DNA from: Macquaria australasica
Lineage: Eukaryota; Chordata; Actinopteri; Centrarchiformes; Percichthyidae
DNA: 64,000 nt
Reading direction: 5' to 3'
Assembly (NCBI GenBank): GCA_005408345.1
Contig: SEMN01000056.1
Location: 1,674,001-1,738,000, forward strand
The position numbers were made by a program, and so were the translations under genes. Below are positions 1 through 13,300 of this stretch, piece after piece. Each line of letters opens with the position of its first letter. The stretch's first letter is position 1. Below the pieces are notes generated by a model that saw only the letters and a list, made by a program, of their open reading frames with translations, was not told the origin of the DNA and searched no databases.

Positions 1-46
1 TACGGTTTCCTTTCCCAGAGCGTGACTCGTCTGCACGACGTCACCA

Positions 47-3000
47 ATGCGACCATGGGAAATAGCAGTAAATAGGCTGCCACCAACAGCCCCCTTAAAC
101 CCAAGGAGGTTCCTTGGAGAGCCCTGCAACGCCCCAGTGCATCTCAGGAGAAGGTAAAAACCCTGCCTTTCCGTTGGACATTTTTCTTTTAAAGATGCAT
201 TCAATTTATTTTGTTGTATCTAACTTAAAAGTATTCAAATTAAGATCGGGGTATTTTGAGCATCAACCAAATGTCAGCTTTGTGTGTGACTCATGTTGCC
301 TTACCCGCAGGCAAAAAAAAAAGTACCTTTCTATTTCCTGAATGTGTTAGAACTGAAGGCAGATAGACTATATATATGTTAGTAATCATTACAACACACA
401 TTTTCTTCTGTGCAAGTGTGGCATACTTATATTGTTGTAATATTGTTGTATATTTTGGATATACATACATGTAATATAAATATATATTTAAATATCACAT
501 CTTTAAGGCAGATTTTTATGGATACATTTTAGTCACTTTTAGTTGGAAAACACTATACCACTGAACAGGTATTGTGACTCAGATTAGTTTGCAGTGTTAA
601 ATGACTAAACTGACTTTTTTCTTCTGTAAGGCCACTTCTTTAGAAACAAACATTTGAACATTTAAACACATTTAAATGGTCTATGTGGAGAAGCAGTTTA
701 GCACCTAAACTAATGCAACTGAGAGCTCATTTTAAGGAAATGGCACGCAATCCATCTACCTGACGAGGGTCTGTTTATAAGGATAATGTTTTGATCTATC
801 TGTGGCAATTATTCATTTTTTTCCCTGTATGATTCATTATTACAGTCCACCAGTGAGACGCCAGTGGGGGAGACGAGACAGACCTGTACTGCACAGTTCC
901 CTGGTCCAAGATGAGAACTTCCATCATCTGCTTTTCTCCCAACATCACCAACAGGTTCCTTTAGATGAGTCCAGACAATACAGCCACACCAGCACACCAC
1001 CACGCATGCTTCACCCTGCTGCTCACCTGCCCCAGCAGAGCCCCATCATGGTGGATCTACATGACCAGGTAACGGAACAAGAACCACCTGATGAACATTT
1101 ATTTCACATGATTTGCCGTCTCGTCTGACTGAATGTATTCCTCAATAATGTGCAGATTTAATATGAAACATGCATGGTGTTTTGAAGTGGTAACTGAGTT
1201 GTTTTTGGCAGACATGCTTTTGTTTTCACACACTTCTTTTCTTAAAAGATGCACCAGGGATCAGTTCCGATATCATACACTGTTACGACGGTGACGACCC
1301 ATGGATTTCCCATCCACACCGGGCAGCCCCTTCCAGGGTGCAACACTCAGCAGCTCCCAGCATGCTCGGTAATGTTCAGCGGACAGCTCTCTCTGCTCTG
1401 CTGCCTTCCTCCTCCTGTGAGTTTGAAAAGGAAGAGCCCAAATGTCAGTGGCATCCATATAGCACACCATACCAGCCATGCAATCTGTCACTGTTCATGA
1501 CTAACAAATAAGCTGCTGCTAATACTGTGTAGGATTTGTGGTTTAGTCTTGATGTTAGCACAACAGTTAAGCAACATAAAATATGATTGTTGTGTATATG
1601 TAGACTAATAATTAGTGTGGTGTTGTGGCAATACTGTCAGTGCTGTGGTTTTATGTAATACATCGCTTCTGTTCACTACACGCTTACAACATGCTTTCAT
1701 TATAACTGCGAATATAACGAGCAAATATACTTTGGTTAGGCTGCTTCAAAGTGTTCAGTTTGATTGTTGACATAAATAAAACTAAAAAAGAAAATACATA
1801 CATTGCATACATTTATGTCTGTTCTTGTGTTTCTTTTCTCTCCTCAGCTCATACAGGCATGTACCATGCAGCATATGCCAGTGTCTTATCAAGCCTTTCC
1901 ACCCCTGATCTCCAGCGAACATTTTGTATTGCACCCAACCCCATCTGTACCCCCCCACCAGCCGCCGCACCTTACTCCTTTGAGCCAATTTGTCCCTTTA
2001 CAGCCTCAGCATCCACGCATGGTGAGTAGTCCACAGCATACACGTTTATCAATGAAAACACAGTACAGTGGGTGTAGAATGTAATCACTAGTTTGTGTTC
2101 ATTTGCATACATATGTCGGGTCTAACGGCAGCCTTCTCTCTCACACACACACACTCACACACAGCCTCTACAGAGGGTAGAGAATGAAGTTGACCTAAGA
2201 GGGGACCAGCACCCATTAGGGACCTTCTCCTACCCTCCGTCTCATCACCCACCAGCGCTGCCTCCTTCTCTGCCCCTACAGTATCTTCCTCAAGAGCCTC
2301 TGCATCAGGAGCTTCCCTTTGGAGTGGTATGACATTTTCAGACCTTTATTTCCCTGGGAAATAGGCAGCATTTTTGACTTAATTTTTTGCATGACCCACT
2401 TCACACCTGTTCAGATCAACATATTCACAGCTGGAGGCTGTCCCGTATACAGGGCATCTGCCGGTCTTGAAAAGTCTTAAAAAGCATTTAATTTACTTTC
2501 CTTAAAAATGCCTTAGAGGGTATTAAACCTTTTTAAATTTGATTTACAAAAGTCTGAAATGATTTTTCTTTCCTGCCATAGGCAGTAATGTTAGTTACAA
2601 ACCGTTTTTGGATCAGTCGGGAGACGTTACGCACTTATAATCTAAAAGGGGGATTGTTTGGACAGTGGATTGTGCTGCAGGAGGCAGTTTGGTCCTTTTT
2701 TTGTGAAGTTTCAGTCAGCACCATCAGACCTGTAGCAAACCCTGTCACTACTGTTAGCTACAATAGCTATGAAGCTCAGTGTCTCATAATGGGCAAGTGT
2801 TGATTTTAACAAACACTTAAATGGAATTTATCATTTTTAATTGGTTAATCTATCCATCCATTTTATGCCACCTATCCAGGTCCAAGTCACATTCATTTAA
2901 TTCATTTGTATTATATCAGGAGGATATCATTGTTAAATACTGCCGGTAAGTCCTGAAAAAACGTGATGTAATGATAAATAACTTTAGCCAACGTGGTATT

Positions 3001-5190
3001 AAAGGTATTAAGTTAACTTGGTGAACCCTGCAAAAACCCACTACTTCATTCTCATACTGCCGGCCACTGAGCAGCTCCACTGCAGCAATCTGAGCCTGTC
3101 TAACTTGCTCAAAGGCACATAGACAGTAGTTGGGGGACAAGAGTGTTTCTTACCCAATGGTTGCATATAAGCACGGGGTAACAGGATGAGTACAACTAAA
3201 GTTAAATAGACCTTTTCCATTTGTTCATAAAGCTAAGTGGCATTTAGAGTACAAGACTGCCAAACCTTTGATAGGGAGGAAAAGAAAAGCCGCTTATTCT
3301 CACAAAGCAAACACATCAGTTACATCCAAAATATGAAAAAGTTTATCTTGCTCTCAAGTTCACTTTATGTATGACATGGCACAGTAATAATAATATAATG
3401 TCTTTTGTGTCTAGAAAGTCTGGCAGTTTAGGCAAAGTCTAACAGGCAGTTCATGTTCTTTATGCTGTTACTTCAGTAAAATTCAACTTGGCTCCTTCCT
3501 TTTTGGCTAATAAAAACGCCATCAAGTGTCAGAAGAACCAGTACGCTTTACTTATTACTCAGTGAAAAAGTAATATTACTTTTCTTACTGTACATTACTC
3601 ATTACATTACCTGCTGTTGCTCAGCACGACTCCGTCAGAGGAGCCTTCCGACAGCTCTAAAGCCGCCACACGCTGCATCTTCTGTATTTAAGTTGTAGAA
3701 AAAACTAATTATATTGTCTGTAAATATATTATAATTACTGACTGTAGTATATGTGCTCTTTTTTTTTTTTTTAACTCACTTTGCTCATTTCAGAATTTTC
3801 AGCTTGTCCGTTTTTCCTAACCAGTGTCCGTTTTAATGCAGTCAGAATTTTCTTAAACTTGCTATCATTATAAAGTGAGTTCACTTTAATCACAGACTTC
3901 TGTTTTACACCATTCCCTGAATCTGAAAATGTGTGTTTCTCCTCAGCCATATCCCCACATGCTGCCCCGGCGAGTTAGTGGACAGAGATACCGGTTGCAG
4001 CAACCTCTCCCCCCTCCTCCTCCCCCTCCATCTTACTACCCAGGCTTCCTCCCTTACTTCCTGTGAGTACCTGCAGTAAAAGCCCCCTGTTTATGAAGTA
4101 TAGCAGTCTTAATCATGTGTTTTATTTATATTTGTTACTTGAATGTAAAATGCCTAATTATACTAAGTTACTCTACTATGTGTGTCGGAACACTGTAGCC
4201 GAGTTAGGGTTAATAAAACACTGCATTCTGACATTTGCATCTGTGCTTCTCAAAACTGAATGGAGTGAAGAAGCAGGACAGAAACGATGATTAACTCAAG
4301 TTAGCGCTGGTATTTTCAGAGCAGGTGTTGCTTGCTATCACCATGTTTGGGTTCATGCTTGCTCAACAAGTTTGTTTATCTCTCTGCTCAGGTCAATGCT
4401 TCCCGTGCCTCCAACAGCAGTGGGCCCAGCCATCAGTCTAGACCTGGATGTGGATGATGTGGAGATGGAGAACTATGAGGTTAGTGTGATGGTTTGTGGG
4501 AAAACAAAGTGAATACACACTGAATATACAGTTTAAACCAAAGGGCTGGAGCTCTTTTCGCTGAGAAAGAACTAAGTCTCCATAAGTTTGGTTGTAAATA
4601 TTCATTCCATTGTAATTAAGTGGAAATGACAATTTGATGGTTGACCTTAATTTGAACCCCCTTCTCTCTGTCTGTCTGTCTGTCTGTAGGCATTACTGAA
4701 TCTGGCAGAGAGGTTGGGTGAAGCAAAACCGCGTGGACTCACTAAAGCAGACATAGAGCAACTTCCGTCCTACAGATTCAGCTCAGAGAATCATCTTTCT
4801 GAACAAACGCTGTAAGCCCTTTTCCTCTCCTTTTAATAAAACAAACCACTTATATTCAGGCAATATAGACGCATCTATATCCTGTTAACTCGTTCCTTTC
4901 CTCCCCTCAGGTGTGTCGTGTGCTTTAGTGACTTTGAGTGTAGGCAGCTACTAAGGGTATTACCTTGTAACCACGAATTCCACGCGAAGTGTGTGGATAA
5001 ATGGTTAAAGGTTAGTTGATGCCAGTTTTAACAATGAAACCATCTCAGTGTTATCATTGTGTTGTATGAATATTTTGATACACAGTGCTTAATGTCTTCA
5101 ATGCCTCTGTTTCTGCTTGACTTCCAGACCAATCGCACTTGTCCTATCTGCCGAGCCGATGCCTCGGACGTACACCGGGAGGCGGAGTGA
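47..5190 (+). CDS. rnf44: E3 ubiquitin-protein ligase RNF44 (RING-H2), 10 coding exons
   Basis: Exons join in frame as 47-153, 846-1068, 1249-1416, 1848-2021, 2165-2326, 3947-4062, 4392-4479, 4690-4811, 4911-5010 and 5128-5190, all with GT-AG borders, giving 440 aa (human RNF44 432). The C-terminal RING-H2 finger is complete: Cys388, 391, 406, His408, 411, Cys414, 425, 428 in C-X2-C-X14-C-X-H-X2-H-X2-C-X10-C-X2-C spacing. Before it lie a proline run (PLPPPPPPPSYYP) and the family block ENYEALLNLAERLGEAKPRG. The middle part (LPACSVMFSGQ, PPPLIQACTMQ) follows RNF44 rather than its paralogue RNF38. The start at 47 is chosen because an in-frame stop lies at 23-25 and the protein then opens MRPWEIAVNR, like human MRPWALAVTR. 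A further upstream non-coding exon is expected outside the window. The family transfers ubiquitin from an E2 to substrates; the substrate here is unknown. Confidence 0.95.
2440..3115. repeat. dispersed repeat remnant in rnf44 intron 5
   Basis: The intron at 2327-3946 is much longer than its neighbours. It contains text such as GTCTTGAAAAGTC near 2464 and GAACCCTGCAAAAACCC near 3022, which I recognise as typical of fish non-autonomous DNA elements. A second patch near 3540-3680, with alternating CATTAC/GTAATATTAC words, looks like a different element. Boundaries are approximate and the family is not established. Confidence 0.35.
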
Positions 5191-8100
5191 GAAATCTATC
5201 TCTGAGTGCTGAACTGGAAAGCTGCACACACCAGAGTTTGTCCCAAAGCTGGGGACACCTGCCACCTAACCTGCGTCCTCCAGTAAATATAGCTTACCTA
5301 CCCACTACTCTTGCCCCTTCCTAAATAATAAGCAATCCAGGATTGTTTCTGGAGCCTGTTGTACCTCTGCTGTGCTTCATTGTCCAAGTCTCATGAAACC
5401 CACTGCCTATTGCAGCCTATAGCCAGAGTTCTGGGATCGCCAGCCAGTTCTTTCTCTGCCCCTTTGTTGCAGATTCCAAAGATTTTCCCTACAATGCATT
5501 ATTTGCTGCTTTTGTTTACAGGGTTTCATTTTTATTTAGTGGATTTGGTTGTGGTGTTCATGAATAGTGGGAGTCCTGCATTGGAAGAGGTGAGTCAGGG
5601 AGCCTGGAGGATGATAGGCTGGACACCTTGTGCAATTAGCAGAAAAATAATAGGAACACTTCAACATGGGTATCTGTGTTTGGAGGCGACGCCTGACCAT
5701 CATAGATGCATGTTTGTGTAGGTGTTGGGCAAAGTGACTTGTTAATAATGTATGTTCTGCAATAACGTATTGATCATTTCAACAGTTTTACCCCTTATTT
5801 CTTTTAGATTTGCCAATGCTATTGTGAAAGTGTGACTTGCTGTGGTTAAATGCAGATTCTGTTAAGCCTGAGGTTATGGACTGCAAGTGATGGGACATGC
5901 AACTGTCTGGGGGGTATTTTCTACCCCAGATTATCCACTCTGGAACACAGATCTGTACAAAAGCAGTCATGGATTAACGGACTGCATCTTTTCGAGGTCA
6001 TCTGGCATAACTGCACAAGTGCTACATCCACCCTCCATGTCAGCATTGTTCCTCTGGCAAGTGTGTACGCGCGTGTGCATTTTGTGTGTGTGTATGTTTG
6101 TCCTGTTCACAGAGCCAATGCATTGTGTAACCACTGGATACAGGGCAGCATGCTAGGATTTGCATGAACTGTTGATTCAGACTAGCAATATTTTAATCAA
6201 GCATTGCCACCAAAATCATCAAATTTTAAGAAAAAAGAAGAGACGAAGCATACTAAAAGAACTGCTTGCTTATTCAGAAAGCGCCATGAGGGAAGACTAG
6301 CATGTGGTTCCACCCTGACTGCGTAAGGATGGGAGTCCTCGTCCGAAGGAAGGCTATGCTGATGCCATAGAGCTTTGGAGGCCTGTGCAGAAAGCAATAT
6401 GTGCAGTGAGTGGCGAGTTTTAAATGAACTTTCTTCCCCTTTTTAGGAAGACTGGGCTTTTTATTTCTTTTTGTGAGCCAAATCCAATATACAGATATAG
6501 CCTATACTGTTCAAGATTTCAGATCTGCCTTCTTATGACCTTGACAAGCACAAACCTATTACTAATCCTGAAAATACTTTGTCATTTCCAGTTGTTTTAA
6601 AAGTATGCCTTTTTTTTTAAAAAAAAGAAAGAAAAAGGTTTATTTATTGGTTTTAACTTCCAGAGTACATTGACGGAAACGGTGGGAGCACTAACATTGT
6701 TTGTGTATGGTATGTGTTATATTCCGGTAACTTGGTCAGGTCATTGTCTTAGGCCAATGTTAATGGTGTTGTAAAAGAGCAACTGTATGTATAGCTTCAG
6801 TGCGAATGCTTTTAGATAAACGTTTGAAGACAGAAGAATGTTGAAAACCCCTTGTAGAAGTCACTGGTGATGCTCCACGATACGCCAGCTGTTTGTATCC
6901 CTCAGTGAACAGGGTGGGGTTCAAATGACGCAGAGTGTTCAGTAGTGTAGAAACACTGTTAGACTTCTAGTTCCCTGCTTGTGTTCACACACAAAAAAAA
7001 CAACAGGATACATTTGGGGTGGGAGGGAAAAGAGCAACAAATGGGTTTTTGCTTTGGAATCACTCTTGTCTCTTAACTGCCCCAGTAAGCACTAACAGGC
7101 AGTTGTAACCTTTGCTTTTATGTGTAAAGGGATCTTGCCCTTTTCTTTACCTTTTTAGTTTCTTAAGTGAATGTGAGTCTTTGATGTGTGTGCCACCTTC
7201 AAGAGAAAAAAAAGAAGCCATTTTAATGAGTTAAACCCACAGCTTTGAGAATTAACCTATGTGTACATATCTATTCGCTGGCATATATTGTAAGTTTAAA
7301 AAAAATCACTCAGGGCCTCTCGGTATATAAAAATAAAGGAGAACAGTCCATTTCAAATGGAAAGGATGCCATGAAAAGGGTATATCTGAATTTAGTTTGG
7401 TCGTTTTCCTCAGACCACAAATAATTTAATGTAATCAATTATAATATTCTTTTTTGTCGGAAATAGTAGATATTACATCATTTAAAGACAGGCATGCAAG
7501 AATAAAAGATCAGTAAATATGTTATTAGTATTCACTGAAAAGAGGCAATGTACACTGCAACTCATTACAAGTGTATTAGTCAAACCTGTTTGACTTTTGT
7601 TCTTTTACTCAAACCATATGGTCGACATAGCGGTTGTGATCCCATTTCTAAATGTGCTGCGGTGCACACTATCCTACCTAATTCACTCCCAAATCTACTT
7701 CAGAGGTGTTTGCATGACTTTAAAAAAAAAAAAAAAAGTTCAAGTGTGTTATAGTGGAGGATATCTCAAAATCTGGTGGGGACCTATTTAATGGTGCACA
7801 ATATGCATGCTTGTCAACCAGATCCCAACTGATTTTTTAGCTCTAGTTGGCTTTGGGTTCTGGGGGTTTGGATCTTAACGCTCAGCTGATAACTGCCATG
7901 CATTGTACTGCACACATTTGTAATAGAACTGAATGACTACAAGATTTTATTGCGCTAACTTCATTTTATAGGGGGAAAAAAACTGGTCTTGAATCCAGAA
8001 ATTCTTACATACATTGTGTTACTGTTATTGCCCTAACGACTGAAGATTACATGCTCTGAAACTACTGTAGTTTATCAAAAGCCATAGTGAAAAGGTGCTA

Positions 8101-9090
8101 GATGTTCTGCTTTTAGGTATGAAAACTCACTTGCGTGAATGCAATAGTTTGTCATGGATCCCATGTATTCTTAAAGCATGTTATACTAATACCCCTAAAC
8201 AACGTCAGTGGAAAACAATATAGTTTAAGGGATTAAAAAAAAGAATAAAGTGTTGTCATACTTATTTCAGTGTAGTACTGTACCTGCCTATCAGGCTCTT
8301 GCTCTGTGTATCAATATCTTAAAATGTATTGTTCACATATAGATACCTTAATTCATGTTAATATTAGCACTATTATTTTTGGAGTAAATATTTGACAATA
8401 TCCAGCTACCCCATTAAATAAAAAGAGAACCTCCCATTAAGGCCTAGGTAATGGTCATTGTTAATGACAACTGAGAATAGAGTCTTGTAGTCTTTCTGTT
8501 AAGAGTTATTGAATAATCTCACAGCTTGTGTGGTGCAAAAATGTGTTCCAATAAGCAGCTAAAATTTATTTAGGATTTGTGATTGATTGCTCCGTAGATG
8601 CCATTTATTGTTTACCAATGACTTTTGCTGTGGTGGGATAGTGGTTTACTGTTCTTACTCTCCCTGGCCTCTAGGGGTCCTTGCCTGAACACCAGACTAC
8701 CCACCCGCCAACAGAGCCAGGGGCATGTGTTCTGTGTTAGGCAGATATTTTGCTTTGGTACTTGCACATTTACAGTTACCTCATTTTTTCCATGTTTGTA
8801 TTGGGGGGGGTGGGGGGAGAAAACAACTAATATATATTATATATAGGAAATGGTTCTTATTAATGTTATAATTTTTCATTCCATTGGAATCATTGTTTGT
8901 AGCATTTAACATAACTAGTTAGTGTATTATATATACATCTGTATACTGTTTGAAATTTTTAAGATTTGTACTTTTTTTAAATGAAAGTTGCTAGTTATGC
9001 TTTACCAAGTAGTGCAATCATTTTTTTTTTTTTTATTATTGTGGCTGATTTGAAAGGGTTGTTCACTAATAAATGTATGATGTATACCAA
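5191..9090 (+). other. rnf44 3' UTR with distal polyadenylation signal
   Basis: After the rnf44 stop there are about 3.9 kb of AT-rich sequence with no convincing coding frame. An AATAAA at 9068-9073 is the last strong signal before the convergent faf2 gene; earlier AATAAA copies occur (for example near 7330, 7500 and 8245) and could give shorter transcripts. Open frames of up to 120 codons here lack any recognisable motif. The UTR end is inferred from the signal, not from transcript data. Confidence 0.6.
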
Positions 9091-10372
9091 TATCACACTC
9101 GTCTTATTTGACTTGAGCTACTGAAAGGTTCAAATGCTGTACTTAAAATAACTGACAAAAATAAAATAACTGTCGTCCTAGTGAAAATAGTTCATTCTCA
9201 AAACTACCTAAAATCAAAAATTACACAGGGAAAAAAAGCTGCTTATGTGATGCACCAGTACCACAAGCAAGTTTTGCACATTCTCAATAAACCCACATTT
9301 TTAAAATGTTTTTAATTTATAGTTGGAAAATTACATCTTTACATGGGCCCATTTAGATGTTACAGGCAAAACAGGCATCTATGAGTAACCACAGGCACAC
9401 TATGGGCAGACTCTTACTATACTAGATAAAGCCACATGTAAAAGCTGTGGCCTCTGTTAAATATTGTAATTTTTAACTTCAGGAGCTTGAGGCAGTCTGC
9501 TTTACATAGTAACCAACCTGCATTTGGTCATTTTATGACAGATGAGTCAAAAAAACAAAGTATGGTAAATTTGGGGGTTTTAAATATCTAACTTATGTAC
9601 AGGTCATGGCTCATTTAAAACAGGGTTCCCATAATTCTTTCATGTCCAAATCCACCAACCTGCTCCCTGAAGTAGTACATTTGCTCTCCACACCACATGG
9701 ATGAACAATCATAGCAGTACCAAACCCAACTTAGACCAGTTCTGTGCTTGTCACTGGATGTGGAGGAAGCACGTGTAAACTTCAGGACATAACGGATGTT
9801 GAATTAGGGCACATGGATCAACCATCACGTTATCAAGACAAAACAAAAAAAAATAGCCAAGGCCTTCACACCATTATAGAACTCCATACTTCATGCTACA
9901 CCCTGTGTGTATCAGTAGGTATTAATACAACCTGCCTTCCTCAGTTGCCCAGACATGAACTCATTTGGTTCTGGTTTTGCACAAAGCTATGTTACTGTTT
10001 CAGTACATTTCAGTAGATGATTAATGCTTTGCTACAACAATTACTGGTGAGGAAGGACAATAATTAACTGGTAGCTAGTACATAAAATGGAAAACAAACT
10101 TCTTTGTCCACGCGGATACAAAGATGAGTTCAAGGAAGGACTTTAGGAAACATTTATTTGATAAAATTCAAGACTTTCCAGGCTATTGGGAACCCCGTAA
10201 ACACAACCAAACAAGGACTGGATGCAGGGTGGTTAAATTTGTCCAGGTTAGGATTTAAATCTCAATGATCCCTTGTGCATAATGGCCATTTAACAAAAGA
10301 AGAAAAAGAAACAGAGGAGTGGGTGGGCATTGGAGGAAAATGCGTTTCCATGTAGAGGAGGTATGTCATCTA
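9091..10372. other. convergent intergenic space including the faf2 3' UTR
   Basis: rnf44 and faf2 run toward each other here. On the minus strand a polyadenylation signal (TTTATT on the plus strand) lies at 10153-10158, about 215 nt past the faf2 stop, so the right part is probably faf2 3' UTR. I see no coding frame with recognisable content. The 10165-10205 stretch resembles words in faf2 intron 10 (TTCAAGACTTTCCAG) and is probably a fragment of the same repeat. Confidence 0.4.
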
Positions 10373-13300
10373 TTAATCGTCCGTAAGGTCCTGAACAAAA
10401 AGGACCTCGGAGCGGCTGAGCCCCGCCTCTTTCAGTGTGGGAGGGTTGGGCTGCTCTTCAGTCGGAAGGCAGGGCAAGACTCGGCGAGGGAAGTTTGTAA
10501 TTATCTGAAACTTCTCTGGGGATTCTTTCAAAGAGAAAAGGAAGTCGTATATTACCTGTGAAAAAAAGAATAGTCAAGTGAATTGGCAAATAACCACAAG
10601 CGGTAGTGTTCTGCAGATCTAGAGAAGAAATGCTTTATAATAATGCGATATTTTAATGTGCTTTAAAGCAATGACACCAAAAGATTTTGCTCATATGTGG
10701 ACCAAGTCTGTATCAGATGAACAAACTTCTAATTAGGGGCAGAGGCAGCTGGAGGAGCCTCCTGATACTTGGCTGCACATAGCACAGGGTTTGACACTAG
10801 TGGATTAAAATTAATTTGAACTTTGTCAAAAACGTACAGATATCATTGTCAATCATCAGATAACTCAACCAAGGTCAGGCGGGTGAGTACACTTTTTAAG
10901 AGTAAAATTCAAGCACTTGAAAGGTTCCTAAACCAAATATTTACAGACTCTCGAAGCCTTTATCATCACATCTAAATTATTACTATAAATGCCAGGAGAC
11001 AGCAAACAAATATGACGATGGGATTGTTTCATTTCAAATATTAAAAGATTCTTGGTTTACATGAGTGATTGTGTGGATGATGAAACACCAGATTGTGTTG
11101 AAAATCAAGCATTTTTAGGGAGTATATTCCAATTCAAGCATATTCCTAACTTTGAAAACATAACTTAAAATTAAGCATTTTCCAGTCTTTCAAGACTTTT
11201 TACAAACCCTGTACACATGGTCTTGATAACAGGTGGTACTCACCGTCAGAGACTGCCCAAAGAGGAATCGTCTCTCTACTCGTGTATCATTGGGCAGCTT
11301 AAACACTATTTTGACACTTTCTGGATCATCTGCAGGTGGCTCTGGGGGAAGACATTCTGACTTCCTCTCCTTCTCCTCTTCGAGTGTCTGGAGTCACACA
11401 ACAAAAATTGACATCAAAAAAAAAAAAAAAAACAATGTTGAGAGACGACTGTCATTTAAATAATGCATTAGTTAAGGTCTCCATGTGTAGATTGGCGTGT
11501 ACAACATAAATTTTATGGAAAATAAGACTCACTCGTCGTCTCCGCTCCTCAGCAAGAGCACTCTGTCGGACCTTCTCCTCTGCTTGCCTCAGCTGCTCCT
11601 CCTCCTCCCTTTTCTTTCGGTCCTTCTCCTGGTCGGCAAGGAGGGATGCCAGATAGGCCTCATCCTGCTGCTGCCTGAGCACTTGGGTCTGGTTCCTCTC
11701 CTCCCTGAAACAAACATTTGCCTGTACTTACAAACTTTCCTGGTATCTAGCAGAATGTGGCATTAAACAGGGAAAGATGTACTGTCATTTCAGCTTTACG
11801 GGTAATTCCAGTATTTTTAAACCTGGGTCATACTTTATTTATTTTGGGGTCTAAACGACTAATAGGTACAAAAAGTTTTGGAATTGGTCCAGTAGGTCAC
11901 CTCAGTAGTCGGTAGCCGCGAACAGGCTGCAATGTAATCCTTGTGGGCAACTGCGCCCGTCAAAGTACGTCCACTAAAAGTGCTTGTTTTTGCCACCGAC
12001 AGGCTCAGACTGTTATTCTGTCTCACAACATTATGGAAACAATCAGATAGACCTTTTTATTAAAGAGTAAGATCCTTTTTGTTTAATCAGAAACACCGTC
12101 ATCTTCCCATGACAACTCACCTCTTGTGAGATTTCAGAGCGAGACTTTTCCTTGAGTGAGACTTCCGTTTCTGGTTAAACAAAAAGGATCTTACCGGAAT
12201 TACCCTTTAATCAGAGTATGTTTATGTGCACAATTTTTGGAAGTGTTCTTTTTATATCTATATTCTATGTAATCACTGTATCAGAAAAAATGATCAAAGT
12301 GAGGATATGATTCATAACTGGGGTGCTAGTCTGCACACGGATAAAAAACAACATAAAAAAAACAAGTCAACCTTGTAAAATAAACATCAGGGATGTGTCT
12401 TTAAAGTTTGTTTAAAATGTGTGTAAAATATCACATCTTGCCTGTTTTGTTCTGTTTGGGACTGCAACCATGAGACTGAAAATGAACTGAATTGCTTGAT
12501 CATCACACACATTTTGAGCCTCAATCCTAATCTCAACAATCCCATCATGTAACTTCCAGTCTTTGCCAATGTAAAAATGGAGATGAGATGTCTCATGTCA
12601 AGCAATCTAGTGCGAATGTATTGATTTCCAGTACCGTTCAAGGCGCTCTGACATCAAATGTGTTTGGTTGGCATCCATGATGAAGGTGAGCTGATTGATG
12701 AGGTCCTCTGGCTGAATGAGACCCTCGAGCCTGCCCACCACTGTCATCTTGCGGTCCTTCAGCATTATCATGGCCAGGAATGGGTAGGTGTTCTCCCGCA
12801 ATGCTTGGGACACTGAAACACCCAAACATTACACAGTCAAATCTCACAGTTTCAATAGTGCTGCTACTATACATTTTATAAATGTTATTAGATGGACAAC
12901 TCATCCAAACACACACAAAACAAACCACATCCCACTTAGCCTACTTGTGGTAGGTAGCATGCAAATAGTTTGTTTTACATGCCAAAGTTTTTCTATTGAG
13001 ACTTCAGTTGCCACCCTGAGACAGTAGAAGTGAACGGAATTTTGTTTGTGGCATTCAAAGCATCAAAAAATTGCATTCGAGAAACTCGATGTCTTTCCAG
13101 AAAAAATGTCCAGGTTACTATAGACAATCCACAGGGCTTGCTGTCCGTTTTAATTTTTGGATGATTTTCACAACACAAACAAATATCTTTTAAGTTGCTT
13201 GTATTAGGGCTGTGACAGAAGTCTCAACAAAGAACTCAAAACCTCAGAATATAAACACAATAAATGACAATCAGCTCTTAACCTCTGTTTTTGAATCATT

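Noticed and set aside
5359..5721. 120-codon open frame downstream of rnf44
   Set aside because: It lies in the rnf44 3' UTR, has no domain, no splice support and ordinary UTR base composition.
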